A stretch of DNA of 64,000 nt from Oreohelix idahoensis. Its lineage: Eukaryota; Mollusca; Gastropoda; Stylommatophora; Oreohelicidae. Made by a program: the position numbers and the translations under genes. The notes below the pieces were generated by a model. The model was not told the origin of the DNA, made no database searches, and was given only the letters and a program-made list of their open reading frames with translations. Where the stretch lies: the NCBI GenBank assembly GCA_024509875.1, contig JAMPIV010012220.1, forward strand, positions 1 to 64,000, read 5' to 3'. Every line of letters starts with the position of its first letter. The first letter of the stretch is position 1. This document shows, piece by piece, positions 11,758 through 22,466 of the stretch.

Positions 11758-12529
11758 TTACCGCACCCTCCCGGGAAAAAAAAAATGAAACATTTGTTTT
11801 TTAAAATCCTGGAGCCGGAAAAATCTAGGCTCCTAACGCACGTATGATGCGCGGATATATACCTAACAAACTAGCTCAATGCATGGAGCGAAACTGAGAT
11901 CATATCTCAGATCCTTAGAGAAAAAATTTATCTAAGTATACGCGTATATATTCCAGGAAGGTGCCACCAACACACGCCACAATGATGGCAACATCATAAT
12001 GAAAGTCAAATTACACTCATGCCAATATATGAAATTAAATCTATTATTATAATATCATGCAATGTGTTGTGCAAATAGCGGTGTAATATACTAATATACC
12101 GCACTATACTATTACATTATATAATGCATCAGTAATTATTAACTAATACATGTGTTGTTCTTCATAGACAAGAATACAATCAAATAGAAGAAGACGTGAA
12201 CATCATCCGCTCCCAATCTAGGACAGGACTTGATATCATCAAAGTTCCACAATGGACATAATCTCGCAGACTTCAATGATGTGCTGCGAAAATATCAATA
12301 ACACAAATCTTAAAGATAACTGTTAAATCTCTTAATACAATCATGAAAATATATTATCTAAATGTGGCCGAGTGATCTTTTGGCCCGTATATCACTAACT
12401 AAGCCTTCTTAGATAATTACATGGTACAATGTTATAAATTCCTCAAAAAAAAAAAAAAGTGAGAAAATATTTGCTAACATGTCATTATAGTATTGGACTG
12501 TATATCAGGAAATATATATGACAGAAGAA
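11758..12529 (-). other. 3' untranslated region of copy 2
   Basis: This is non-coding sequence between the pol stop and the 3' LTR. It has no second open frame, so an env gene is absent. Confidence 0.75.
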
Positions 12530-15500
12530 TCATGTGGAATCGTGTGGGCATCTGGACAGAATGTCTGCCATCACATTATCCGAACCACGGATAGCTCGCA
12601 CCGAGAAATGAAATGGTTGAAGAGCTATGGCATAACGGGTGGACCTCGAGCTCTTCAAGTTTTTGCTCTGAATAGCAGTAAGCGCTTTTTGGTCGGTTTC
12701 CACAATGAAGTGTGCGCCTAGAAGAAATCTTTGTAACTTCAGAATAGACCATACCATAGCCAATAACTCACGGTCTAAAACCGAGTAATTCTTTTCTGCA
12801 GCATTTAATTTCCTAGAGATATACATCACCGGATGCAGAGTATCAGAATACTCCTGCATTAGTGCTGCCCCAATCCCAGTTGACAAGGCGTCACTTCGAA
12901 GAACAAAAGTTTTCTCAATAGTAGGTAACCTAAGAATAGGTGGAGATGAAAATAGGGCTTTAACCTGGTCCAATGAGGATTGACATTCTTTAGACCAGCG
13001 GATCAGATTAGGCGACCCTTTCTTCAATAAAGTAGAAAGCGGTGCCATAATGGAGGACAGATTCGGAATGAATCGTCCGTAGAATTGGATCAAACCTAAT
13101 AGACTCCGCACTTGTTTCTTCGTCTTAGGGACCGAAATGTTAAGTATTTTTGAAACATTGTGGTCCTCTGTCTTTAAAAGACCATGACCAACACGATGAC
13201 CCAGGAAAGAAATCTCACTAAATCCTATAAAGGCTTTAGAGGGTTTTGCAGTCAAGTTATACTCGCGAAGAGTAGACAGCAATTCGTATAAACCCAAATA
13301 GTGATCTTCCCAGGAATCACTGAATAGACAGATATCGTCTAAGTATGCTATGACATCTGTACGATATGCGAGAATTCGCCGCATCATGCGTACGAATGTA
13401 GCAGGGGCGTTCATAAGACCAAAAGGCATGAAATTCCATTGGAATAAACCCCTAGGTGTAGAAAAAGCTGTAAAAGGTTTGGCACGTTCAGTTAGAGGAA
13501 CTTGCCAATAACCTTTAGACAAATCTAGTTTGGTAAAGAATCTAGAATTAGAAAGTTTATTGAGTAGCTCTTCCAATGAAGGCATAGGTTCAGCATCGAA
13601 CTTCGTAACTTGGTTCAATTTGCGATAATCTACGCAAATGCGAATGTTATTATCCTTCTTTCGAACAATAACCATAGACGAAGAGTATGCTGAAGTGGAT
13701 GGTTCAATGATTTCCAAACGTATCATTTCATCCAATTCTTTTTCGACTTGTGACTGGAAATGGATAGGTATTGGATAGGGTCTGACTCTGATAGGATTAT
13801 GATCAGTTAGCACAATGTCATGTTCAATGACATGTGTGTGTCCCGGGATGTCTGTAAGAACATCCTGAAATGTTTGCAACATCGAAGAAACTTGTCGATG
13901 TTCCTCAGCGGAAAGATTTGGAGAAACGGTCACGTTTTTCCAAGATTCCGTAGAATAAAGTGGGACCATAGGAAGAGGAAGATTGACATCAGAAAAAGTA
14001 GTTTCCTCATCCTGTATAACTGACAGAGATGAGTACTGACCATGAGGTGCTTGAGAATTGTCCGTTGCCTGGAAAATAGGCTGCAAATAGTCAGGTCTTT
14101 CATGAAATTCCGTGAGCATATTTATGTGGAAAGTTTTATGCTTTCCATCAATATCGACAACATAGTCGACATCAGAAATTTTGGAGACTATTGCATATGG
14201 ACCTTTCCATGCAATTAGAAGTCTGTTCTCCCTTGAAGGAAGTAGAACGAGAGCTTTGTCACCTGGACAAAGTTGTCGTAGACATCTATTTTTATTTGCA
14301 AACTGCCTTGCCTTTTCTTTAGCAAATTCGGATGAAGAAGTTGCTAGTTTGCATGCCTCGATGATCTTTTGCCTAAGAGCAATGACGTACTCATAAGAAG
14401 ATTGAGTCTCATCGCTAATATTATCGGCAGTGATTAGATCGTGAAGTAAAGACATAGGGCCACGCGGTTGCGCGCCAAAGACAAGTTCAAAAGGGGAAAA
14501 CCCTGTATGTTCATTGGGGACCTCTCTATACGCAAAGAGAGCCGCGGGTAAGACCCTGTCCCAATCCTGAGGATGATCCTCAGTTATCTTCCCAAGTAAA
14601 GTTTTCAGAGTCCTATTCAAACGTTCGACTAACCCATTAGACATTGGGTGATAGATACTGCTGAGAGACCTTTTAATATGTAGCATAGACATTACCTGTG
14701 ACATAGTGTCTGATATAAGTTGAGTGCCATGGTCTGACAATATTTCTCCGGGAAAACCCAAGCGAGAAAATATCAGCCAAAGAGCGTCTGCGATATCAGC
14801 AGTTGAGATGCTCTTGAGAGGTATTGCCTCTGGCCAACGTGTGCACATATCGACACATGTAAGAATAAATTGATGTCCTCTAGCTGACTTAATTCTAAAA
14901 GGACCGATAATATCTATTGCCATTTTTTGAAAAGGGCGAATAGGAATGTCAGCAGCCTGGATAGGCGCAGCATGTCGTGGTCCTTTAGATTTGACCTCCT
15001 GACATACTTTGCAAGAGCGACAGTAAATTCGTATGTCCTTGCTCACAAATGGCCAAAAGAAAGCCGCAAGAACCCTCGACTTTGTACGGGAAAACCCCAT
15101 ATGTCCAGCACATTGCGAGTCATGAGCATGTTGCAATATTTGCAATCTCATGCTCTTAGGCACAAGAATTTGTGAATGAGTGGACGTAGTCGAGTCTTGT
15201 ACCATACGTACAAGTACGCCGTTCTTCATAGAAATCCAAGATTTTCTATTAGTATTCTGATTAGGATCACCTTTTTTTGCTAGAATGAAGAATTTTTGTA
15301 AAGAAGGATCTTCTTCTTGCAATTTGATAAATGAGTCACGTGAAATAGTCAAGTGACTATCTTGGTCATTTACTTCATCATTATTAATTAATGAAGTTTG
15401 AGGTGGATCCAGAGCATGTGCTCTTGTGACCACCGCATTGGTAGCTTCAATGTTTTGCTCCTCCCAAACAGCAATTTGCTGTGGGGTACATTCCCTAACT

Positions 15501-16170
15501 CCGTGAATACGACCAATAATAAGGTCCGCAATAGGGTTTGGAAGTAGACACGCGTGGACATCTCCCGTGAAGAAAGGAGTAGCTATATGTATTATGGCAG
15601 TAGGATACTTTTCCAACGTGCCACCAAATGTGACACATTTGATGACCCTTCCTGTAGCACAGGATGGATTTACAAGAGATTGTCTAACACCAACAGTAGT
15701 ACATCCAGAATCAAACAACACTGAGACTGGATTACTATTTACAAGCCCCTTATGTAATATAAGAGAACCTCTCCCGTCATGAGCAACATTAGCAGGAAGA
15801 GCGGGCAAAGGATGACCACAGCTTAAAGTAGTAACGGTCTTCGGGTCAAATAAAGTACTGCATTGGATACATTTATTTGCTCTACCAAAATCAAAAGATG
15901 AGCATCCGATAGCATTATGGTCTTTATCATTATTAACCTGTTTATCTGCTCCCTGAGATTCTTGTTGAACAGAGTTTGTCTGTTGATATCTTTTTCTCTT
16001 ATGTTGCGATCTACCGCGACCATTATTGCCTCTGCAATTATCATTAAAGTCCCTACTGTAATTTTTATCCTGGTTTGAGTTCCAGTTTCCATAACTGTCA
16101 TTACCATCTCTATACTGTTGAGAACCTCTATTATCTTGGTATTGAGGTCTCTGCGAAAAAATATTTTCCT
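12530..16170 (-). CDS. pol: Pol polyprotein (PR-INT-RT-RNase H order), Gmr1-like
   Basis: One open frame of about 1200 usable residues. In order on the - strand: a Cys/His motif (CIQC, SCGHPLP), an aspartic protease (LFDSGCTT near 15710), an integrase zinc-binding HHCC domain (15140-15000), and an integrase core with catalytic D near 14917, D near 14735 and E near 14628; the last two are separated by 35 residues. A GPY/F module follows (WKGPYAI near 14200). Then come RT (RICVDYRKLN near 13630, FMPFGLMNAP, AYLDDI near 13340) and RNase H (LRSDALSTG near 12890, ETDQKAL near 12695). The stop is at 12530. The open frame extends to 16381, but sequence upstream of about 16170 is the wrong frame of Gag. 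It should copy and integrate the element. All catalytic residues I can check are present. Confidence 0.93.
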
Positions 16171-17456
16171 CTATACCGATTACCTTTGTGAAAATTTCTA
16201 AAGTTAACGGGAGTAGAATACCGTGTAGTATTAGGTTGTCTCCAGTTCTGGGAAGAAGAATCACCCTGGAATTGATTGCTATGATTCTGGGCATAATTAC
16301 GGTTACTCTTTTTATTGAAATTTTGCTGGCTACCCTGAAATTTACGCATAAAATTTGGGCCATAAGGTGCTGCCGAAGCAACTGGCAGACCTTCTTTTAC
16401 TTTAGAGTTGCTAATGGTTATGTGAGGATGCGCAGTAACATACTGGCTACAGTATTCTTCCATTTCTTTTATGTTTTTAGGCTTACGCTCATGAAGAAAA
16501 GAAAGAAAAGATTCATTAACAGAAGACATAACCTTGTCTCTAAGTAGTAAGTCCATAAGAGCTTCAAATGTACTTTCTGTCTTAGACAGCTCAACCCATC
16601 GTAAAAAAGTAAGACGTATCCTTGAGATGAATTCAGAGAATTCAACTCCAGTTTCTGGTAACATGTTTTTAAATTGAAGACGATATCCGTCCTCGTTAAG
16701 TTGGTACTTCTTTAACAATGCTGCCCTGACAACCTCATAGTTGTTCTTGTCAGGCACATCTACCATACCCAACAAAGTCAAAGCATCACCTCTAAGTATC
16801 TTGGACAGATGATAAACATACAATGCTTTATCTATGTTATGCACCTTACATGCACTTTCAAATCTATCTAGATAAAATGTTATATCATCAATTGAGGCAT
16901 TAAATGCTGGTAAATTAAGCTTGAAATCCTTAGCATTAGTCTTATCTGACACCTTATTTGCATCATTAGCATTACCAGTGTTCAACAACTTTAACTTTTC
17001 TAACTCTAAAGCTAAGAGTTTTTCTTCATGCTCCATTTTTGCTTTTCTCTCTTCCATTTCAAGTCTTTTATTTTCAGCCTCTCTTTGTAATCTTCTTTCT
17101 TCAGCCTCAGCCTGTAACTTTCTTTCTTCAGCCATAGCCTGTAACTTTCTTTCTTCAGCCATAGCCTCTTTTTCAAGTCTCTTATTTTCAGCCTCAGCCT
17201 CTTTTTCAAGTCTCTTCTCCTGAGATTCTGCTTCTCTTTTTTGTTTTTCCATTTCCATTTGTAATCTCTTTTCATCCACCTGCATCTGCAGTTTTAAATT
17301 TTCAGCATCTATTTTCTTTTGTTCAGTTTGTTCTTTCATTTTCTTTTCTTCCGACTTCAATGCCTTGGCATATTGAACAGTCGCAAATTCTTCTAATTTA
17401 TCACCAGTCTTCCCAAGGGCTTTACCCTGCTCAATAAAGTACTCAAATGTAGACAT
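16131..17456 (-). CDS. gag: Gag polyprotein of copy 2
   Basis: The start chosen is the Met of MSTFEYFIEQG, which is conserved as MSTLEYFITQG in copy 1; the frame is open a few codons further to 17480. Residues about 30-165 are extremely rich in Glu, Lys and Arg with heptad-like KRLEKEAEAENK patterns, predicting a long coiled coil. A capsid-like part follows (DDITFYLDRFESAC, RGDALTLLGMV, EFISRIRLTFLRWVEL, EMEEYCSQYVTAHP). The C-terminal Asn/Arg-rich part is cut when the frame ends at 16131. The pol frame lies one base over; the change happens around 16155-16170 next to short A and T runs. Copy 1 needs no shift at that place, so a one-base indel is more likely than programmed shifting. Confidence 0.88.
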   Translation of the reverse strand: MSTFEYFIEQGKALGKTGDKLEEFATVQYAKALKSEEKKMKEQTEQKKIDAENLKLQMQVDEKRLQMEMEKQKREAESQEKRLEKEAEAENKRLEKEAMAEERKLQAMAEERKLQAEAEERRLQREAENKRLEMEERKAKMEHEEKLLALELEKLKLLNTGNANDANKVSDKTNAKDFKLNLPAFNASIDDITFYLDRFESACKVHNIDKALYVYHLSKILRGDALTLLGMVDVPDKNNYEVVRAALLKKYQLNEDGYRLQFKNMLPETGVEFSEFISRIRLTFLRWVELSKTESTFEALMDLLLRDKVMSSVNESFLSFLHERKPKNIKEMEEYCSQYVTAHPHITISNSKVKEGLPVASAAPYGPNFMRKFQGSQQNFNKKSNRNYAQNHSNQFQGDSSSQNWRQPNTTRYSTPVNFRNFHKGNRYRGKYFFAETSIPR

Positions 17457-19021
17457 GATGTCTAAAATATGAGTCCACAACCTGAAATAATTAATTATCT
17501 TATTTCAACCTTAATAGTAACAAGACTTAATAAAGTGCTTGTATTGTTTACTCCAATCTCTGTGGGAAACAAGACTTGACACCAACTTGTATTATCAAAT
17601 GTATAATAATATCACAAGTCACTTCTTAATCATCAGTGCACTACACAAATCAGTGCATAACCATCAGTTATTTATCATAACTGCACTACAATAGTGCATA
17701 AGCAAAAAACCACCAGTTAGTTATGATAAGTGCACTATAAACCAATAGTGCATGAGCATATATGTAACAATAGTGAAAGCGGAAAATTTTTAACAAATGC
17801 AAGAACTATGTAAACAATAACAAAACAATGTAAACAATAACAAAGATCAAAGTCAATGTAAACAATAACAAAGATCAAAGTCAATGTAAACAACAACAAG
17901 GATCAAAACAATACGAAAACATTCGCATAAGTCAAATAAATAAACAGCGAAAACTAAAAAGAAATATCACAAAGAATGTGATGACAAAATGCGAAAAGAA
18001 GACAAACAAATGACGTCACAATGTATAAACAAAAATTTTGTAAAGAACTAAATAATAGGAAAGAGTAGACCTACAAATACAAACAAATCAAAACAAAACT
18101 AAAGAATATGAAAAAATACCGAAAACAACACTGACCATATCGTCACAACTAACAAAAATTAGCAAAAATATTGCTAACAATTTCCAATTAAGGAAATTGC
18201 ACCTAACAGAACGCTATCATAAGACCTCTATGACGTGGTATTTCTTGTGACAGTCACCACCCATCCAGACCCGCTGAAATATAAACATATAAATATACAA
18301 AATCCTGGGCTGATAACATCAAAGAATGGGCAGGACACGGTTTTTCCACACTTGTACGCATTGCTGAGGATAGAGAGCAGTGGAGGACCCTGTCTGCTGA
18401 TGCTTCCACCATGGCACCCCTACGACCCATGACGGGTTACAGGCTGAGATGAGTTGATGAAATATACAAATACAAATAACATATAACATGTAACAAATAG
18501 CAAAAGTAGCAAAAAGTGTGTGAAAGAATACAGAAGGCTCAGCTAGAACATAAGGGCACAGTTCACAAACAAAACAGGCCACTTAACTTCTATGTGTCCA
18601 AAACGTCAGCACGGTGCAGAACAGGTTGAGATCAGCATTCTGAGGATAATGATCCAACGTTGATCAACATCTGCTCCTATAGACAGCCATGACGCAGGAA
18701 AATGAGCCTCTGAAACCGGAACAGTTGTTACGGCACTTGTCCTTCTTCCTAACAGATCAGGAAAACAATTTGCTCGGAACTTGGCCTTCTAACGTCGGAA
18801 AACTGGATACCCACGAGCAGCGCCGGGTAGTTTCAAAAATCAGCAACCGTCAGGAAATCCGGATACTTTCAACAAAATTTCTTGTAAGGTGGTAGTTGAT
18901 GCTGTAGTTGTATCTAGTATGATGATGATGTCTGGGTTTGTTGACCCCCTTGATAGCTGGTACCAGAGTAAACCAACCAAAAATTAATGTGCGCCACAGG
19001 TTAAAAAAATGCCACCAAAAA
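17457..19021 (-). other. Untranslated leader of copy 2 with primer-binding site
   Basis: It is non-coding, with short direct repeats (AAACAATAACAAAGATCAAAG several times near 17815-17900) and blocks shared with the leader of copy 1. On the - strand the primer-binding site begins TGGTGG at 19017, four bases inside the LTR. The tRNA is not identified. A 158-bp LINE tail is inserted at 18302-18459. Confidence 0.7.
18302..18459 (+). mobile_element. LINE 3' tail inserted in the leader of copy 2
   Basis: The + strand encodes ADNIKEWAGHGF, AEDREQW and PLRPMTGYRLR before a stop, which is the conserved extreme C-terminus of RTE- and CR1-like LINE proteins. The 11-bp duplication AAATATACAAA flanks it (18291-18301 and 18460-18470). 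It is much shorter than a functional LINE, so it is a 5'-truncated insertion. Confidence 0.8.
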
Positions 19022-20428
19022 TGATAAGGGTGGATTTAGGCGGACGTCAAATTACCACCCCTATCGACACCAGGTATTAAAGTGCAAGATGTAGGTGTCT
19101 TCTCTGGTTTATGATGTTGCTGTGTATATTGTAGTAGAATAGTTCACAGAGTACAACACAGGCAACATGATGTGTAGAGTCATAGAAATGGTAACTTCGC
19201 TTTACGTTTTATACCATTTATTGCACGCCACAAAACAGTCATGATATATATGTCATCACCAACATAGTTCAACGAAGTACGCATTCAAAATAATATTAGC
19301 TGATAGTCATGTAGAATCCAATACTCAATATTCATCTTGTAAACAAATAGCTTCCGTATATTCGATATCATAAAGTTCTGGTTCGTGAAGCTGTATAAAT
19401 AATATATAGCACAGATCTGGGTACCTAAAGTTCATACATATAAATTCTGCAACAGTGTCAGCTGCAGATCATCAATGTTCATAGATAATAATAAATACTC
19501 CCTTCCTGATGCTAGCAGATCAGATGTATACAATAAGTCCATTTATCGTCTGCACGTGAATAGCATACATGGAGTACAGGTCAACCCGACCTTTATAACA
19601 TTCCTAAGTCTAACCATCTGACTTGGACGTGATCTCTGATATAACGAATCCTGGAACACAGACAATAGTCTTGTTGGTCTAGAGCGACCCATATATGTAA
19701 CTAGTTCAGGTATAAAGATACCGGTGGCGAAATCCTAATCAAAGTACCTCTCCATTTTTGAATCACACAGGCGAGCAAAGAGCGACAAAAATGACGAACT
19801 TCTAGATGATAGCGTAAAGTTCAATACAAGAGGAATTACCTTTTTTCGAAATCAACCACTGAACATATGCCTCCAGGCAGGCTTGAATAACACTGGGAAA
19901 TAGTCTAGTTAGCTAACTAACTCACAAAGACAATGTATTTCCCTCAGAAAAATCACAAGACGCAGATTGCGTCCGCTCGCTGCTCAGACCATTTCTTAAC
20001 TCCCCGAGCTGGGCGGAAACCACAATCGAACTCTCAAAGTCTAGACATGCGCAGAACGCATCTACCTGAGTATCAATTCACACAAGACGATTCTAAGAAC
20101 ATACGAGATAAAAGACATACACTATCGCTCCTTTTATGGTCATGAACAGAAAACCTTAAGACAGGTTTCAGACATCTACAACAGTTGACTGATACTACCA
20201 AATAAGGAGATATGGTCACGCTTCGTTCAAGAAATTATAGACCGAACGTGTCTCGACACAAGAGGAGGTAAACTCATAAAAAATAGTAGTCTCAAAATCT
20301 CGAGTTATGTCGCTTTGACTGTAAAATAATATAATACACATTTCAGTCAAAAAAATGATCATACAAAGACTTTTTACGACAAAATGATTATACAAAGACT
20401 TTGGGAAAAAAATGATCTGTGCGTAACA
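19022..20428 (-). repeat. 5' LTR of copy 2
   Basis: This is the longer of the two LTRs (1407 bp). On the - strand it begins TGTTACGCACAG and ends CCTTATCA. It should contain the promoter of the element; no TATA box was assigned because several AT-rich candidates exist. Its outer edge rejoins RTE1-A at AAGACCTCAATGCG. Confidence 0.95.
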
Positions 20429-21270
20429 AAGACCTCAATGCGAAAGATGGAATACACAATACATATAATGAAAGAGTAATGGGGAAATACGGCAGCGAAA
20501 CAGCAAACGAAAATGGGGATAAATTAATAAGTTTCTGTAGCATTAACAACCTGGTCATTGGAGGAACACTTTTCCCACACAAAGAAATTCACAAATTAAA
20601 TATGGGAATCACCAAATTGTCGGGACAGAAACCAGATAGACCACATCATGATTAATGGTAGATAGAGACATGCATTACAAGATGTGAAGGTAAGAAGAGG
20701 TGCAGATGTGGGAAGTGATCACCATTTAGTAGTAGCAAAACTGAAAGTGAAACTAAGAAGGGCTGGACCAAATGTAACTACACAGAAAAGGTTTGACATC
20801 AGCAAATTGAAGGACCCCCTTACCAGAAAAGCTTTTGTGGCTGACATAAAGAAACAATATCAATTTGCCAAAAGTCAGAAAAAGACATTGACTGATGATA
20901 TAGACCAGAAATTCAACACCATTTCAACAATATATAAGGAAAGCAGCAAATCATGCTTGGGATTCCAGGAAGGAAGAAGCAAGACTAGATAACACCAGAA
21001 ACATTAAACACCATAACGATGAGAAAGGAAATGAAAAGAAAGAAAACAGAAGCGAAGTCCCCCAGGTTAAAGCAACTATATAGCGAACAGTACAGTCAGC
21101 TGGACAAGGAAGTTAAATGCCAAACCCGAGCCAACAAAAGGAATTTACTAGACGATCTTGCAAGACAGGCAGAAGAGGCAGCACTGAGAAGTGAACAAAG
21201 CACAGTATACAAAATAACTAAATTCATCAGTGGAAAATGAGGTGCTAACAATATTACATTAGTAAGAGAT
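20429..21270 (+). pseudogene. RTE1-A LINE, endonuclease C-terminus and linker
   Basis: It continues RTE1-A after the LTR element. It encodes the end of the endonuclease (NENGDKLISFCSINNLV, then GADVGSDHHLVVAKLKVKLR) and the basic linker before RT. Stops and small indels are present, for example the frame break near 20600. At 21270 it is interrupted by RTE1-B and resumes at 23625. Confidence 0.88.
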
Positions 21271-21433
21271 TAGAGATAGTAGAAAGACTGAAGGTGAAAC
21301 TCAGAGCTGCTCGACCAGTTGCAGTCAAACAGAAAAGATATAACATCATGAAACTTAAGGACCCCCTCACCAAAAAAGCTTTCGTGGTCAACGTAAAGAG
21401 ACGATATCAGATTACCAAAAGCCAGGAAAGAAC

Positions 21434-21743
21434 TTCTTCTTCTTCTTCCTCGTTCGTCCTGAAAAGGACGGTGGTTGCGTTGTGTCTGTTTATGCCTAAG
21501 CTGTGATATCTGCACCTGTCGGTCGACACATCCGACTTCTGCATGGCATTTTTTAGGACCGGGTTTGCCTTCCCATTGCGATCCACACTCGCTCAGCCAG
21601 ACTGCACTGCTGCAGACTGTTTCCAGGACCACCACGTGGAGGTGGAGTGCGGTCTTGACCAGCTCTGGTTCGCTGGTCCTGACGCAGGCAGTCAAGCTAT
21701 GAGTCGCTGACTGCGTTCACTCTTGCTGCGTCTTTTGGTCCCA
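21434..21743 (-). mobile_element. SINE-like insertion with (GAA)n tail in RTE1-B
   Basis: This 310-bp insert is flanked by a perfect 12-bp duplication CCAGGAAAGAAC (21422-21433 and 21744-21755). On the - strand it ends with a short hairpin (CGTCCT, loop, AGGACG) followed by a (GAA)n tail, the same tail type as RTE1. No A or B box is obvious in its 5' part. Its size, lack of a coding domain and tail suggest a non-autonomous element mobilised by an RTE-like LINE. The open frame through it is incidental. Confidence 0.75.
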
Positions 21744-22466
21744 CCAGGAAAGAACAGAGACCGATGATGTCGACCAGAAATTCAACACCATCTCAACAAT
21801 ATACAAGGAAAGCAGCAAGTCATGCTTGGGATTCCAGGAAAGAAAGAGCCAAGACTGGATAACACCAGAAACGCTAAACACCATAGCGAAGAGAAAGGAA
21901 ATGAAAAGAAAAAAAAACAGAAGCTGTCTCCCAGGTTAAAGGCAATATATAGTGAACAGAACATGTCAGCTGGACAAGGGAGTAAAACGTCAAACCCGTG
22001 CTAATAAAAGGACATTTCTGGATGACTTTGCAAGACAGGCAGAAGAGGCAGCACTGAGAAATGAACAAAGCACAGTTTATAAAATAACTAAAACTATCAG
22101 TGGAAAACGAGGTGCAAACAACATAACGTTAGTAAGAGACAAGCAAGGAAATCTCATCACCACAGCACGGGGGCAGGAAACAAGATGGGCAGAGAAACAC
22201 TGAATAAGGAACCACCAGAGACTCAGCTGAATGTTCCCGAGGCTGAAAGTGACTTAGACGTAAATACAGATATCCCTTGAAAAGAAGAAATCATCACAGC
22301 TATCAAAGGGTTAAAAAATGGAAAAGCGTCTGGTCACGACAATCTAAATGCTGAGTTATTCAAGGCAGACCCTGAACTAGCAGCAGAACTATTAGAACCA
22401 CTATTTGCACAAGTCTGGGAAACTGAGACAACACCAACAGAGTGGAGTAAAGGAATAATTGTCAAA

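Larger units (their letters stand above)
10489..20428 (-). mobile_element. Gmr1-like Ty3/gypsy LTR retrotransposon, copy 2, near-complete (9.94 kb)
   Basis: Two LTRs (10489-11757 and 19022-20428) bracket a leader, gag and pol on the - strand. The ends are TG...CA. The host sequence is RTE1-A, and the five bases outside are GAGAC (10484-10488) and AAGAC (20429-20433), a 4/5 match to a 5-bp duplication; the RTE1 sequence joins correctly across it. Pol order is protease, integrase, RT, RNase H. Ty3/gypsy elements normally place integrase last; the inverted order in gypsy-type elements is known from the Gmr1 group. No env-like frame is seen. LTR near-identity and an open pol suggest a recent insertion; a one-base shift separates gag from pol in this copy. 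Confidence 0.93.

Noticed and set aside
18235..18432. 65-residue + strand frame in the leader of copy 2
   Set aside because: The meaningful frame there is another one, encoding a LINE C-terminus in a 158-bp insertion.
10489..20428. Endogenous retrovirus with envelope gene
   Set aside because: No env-like frame lies between pol and the 3' LTR, and pol groups by motifs with LTR retrotransposons.
21270..21695. 141-residue frame on the - strand
   Set aside because: It lies across a SINE-like insertion with target duplications; the frame is incidental.
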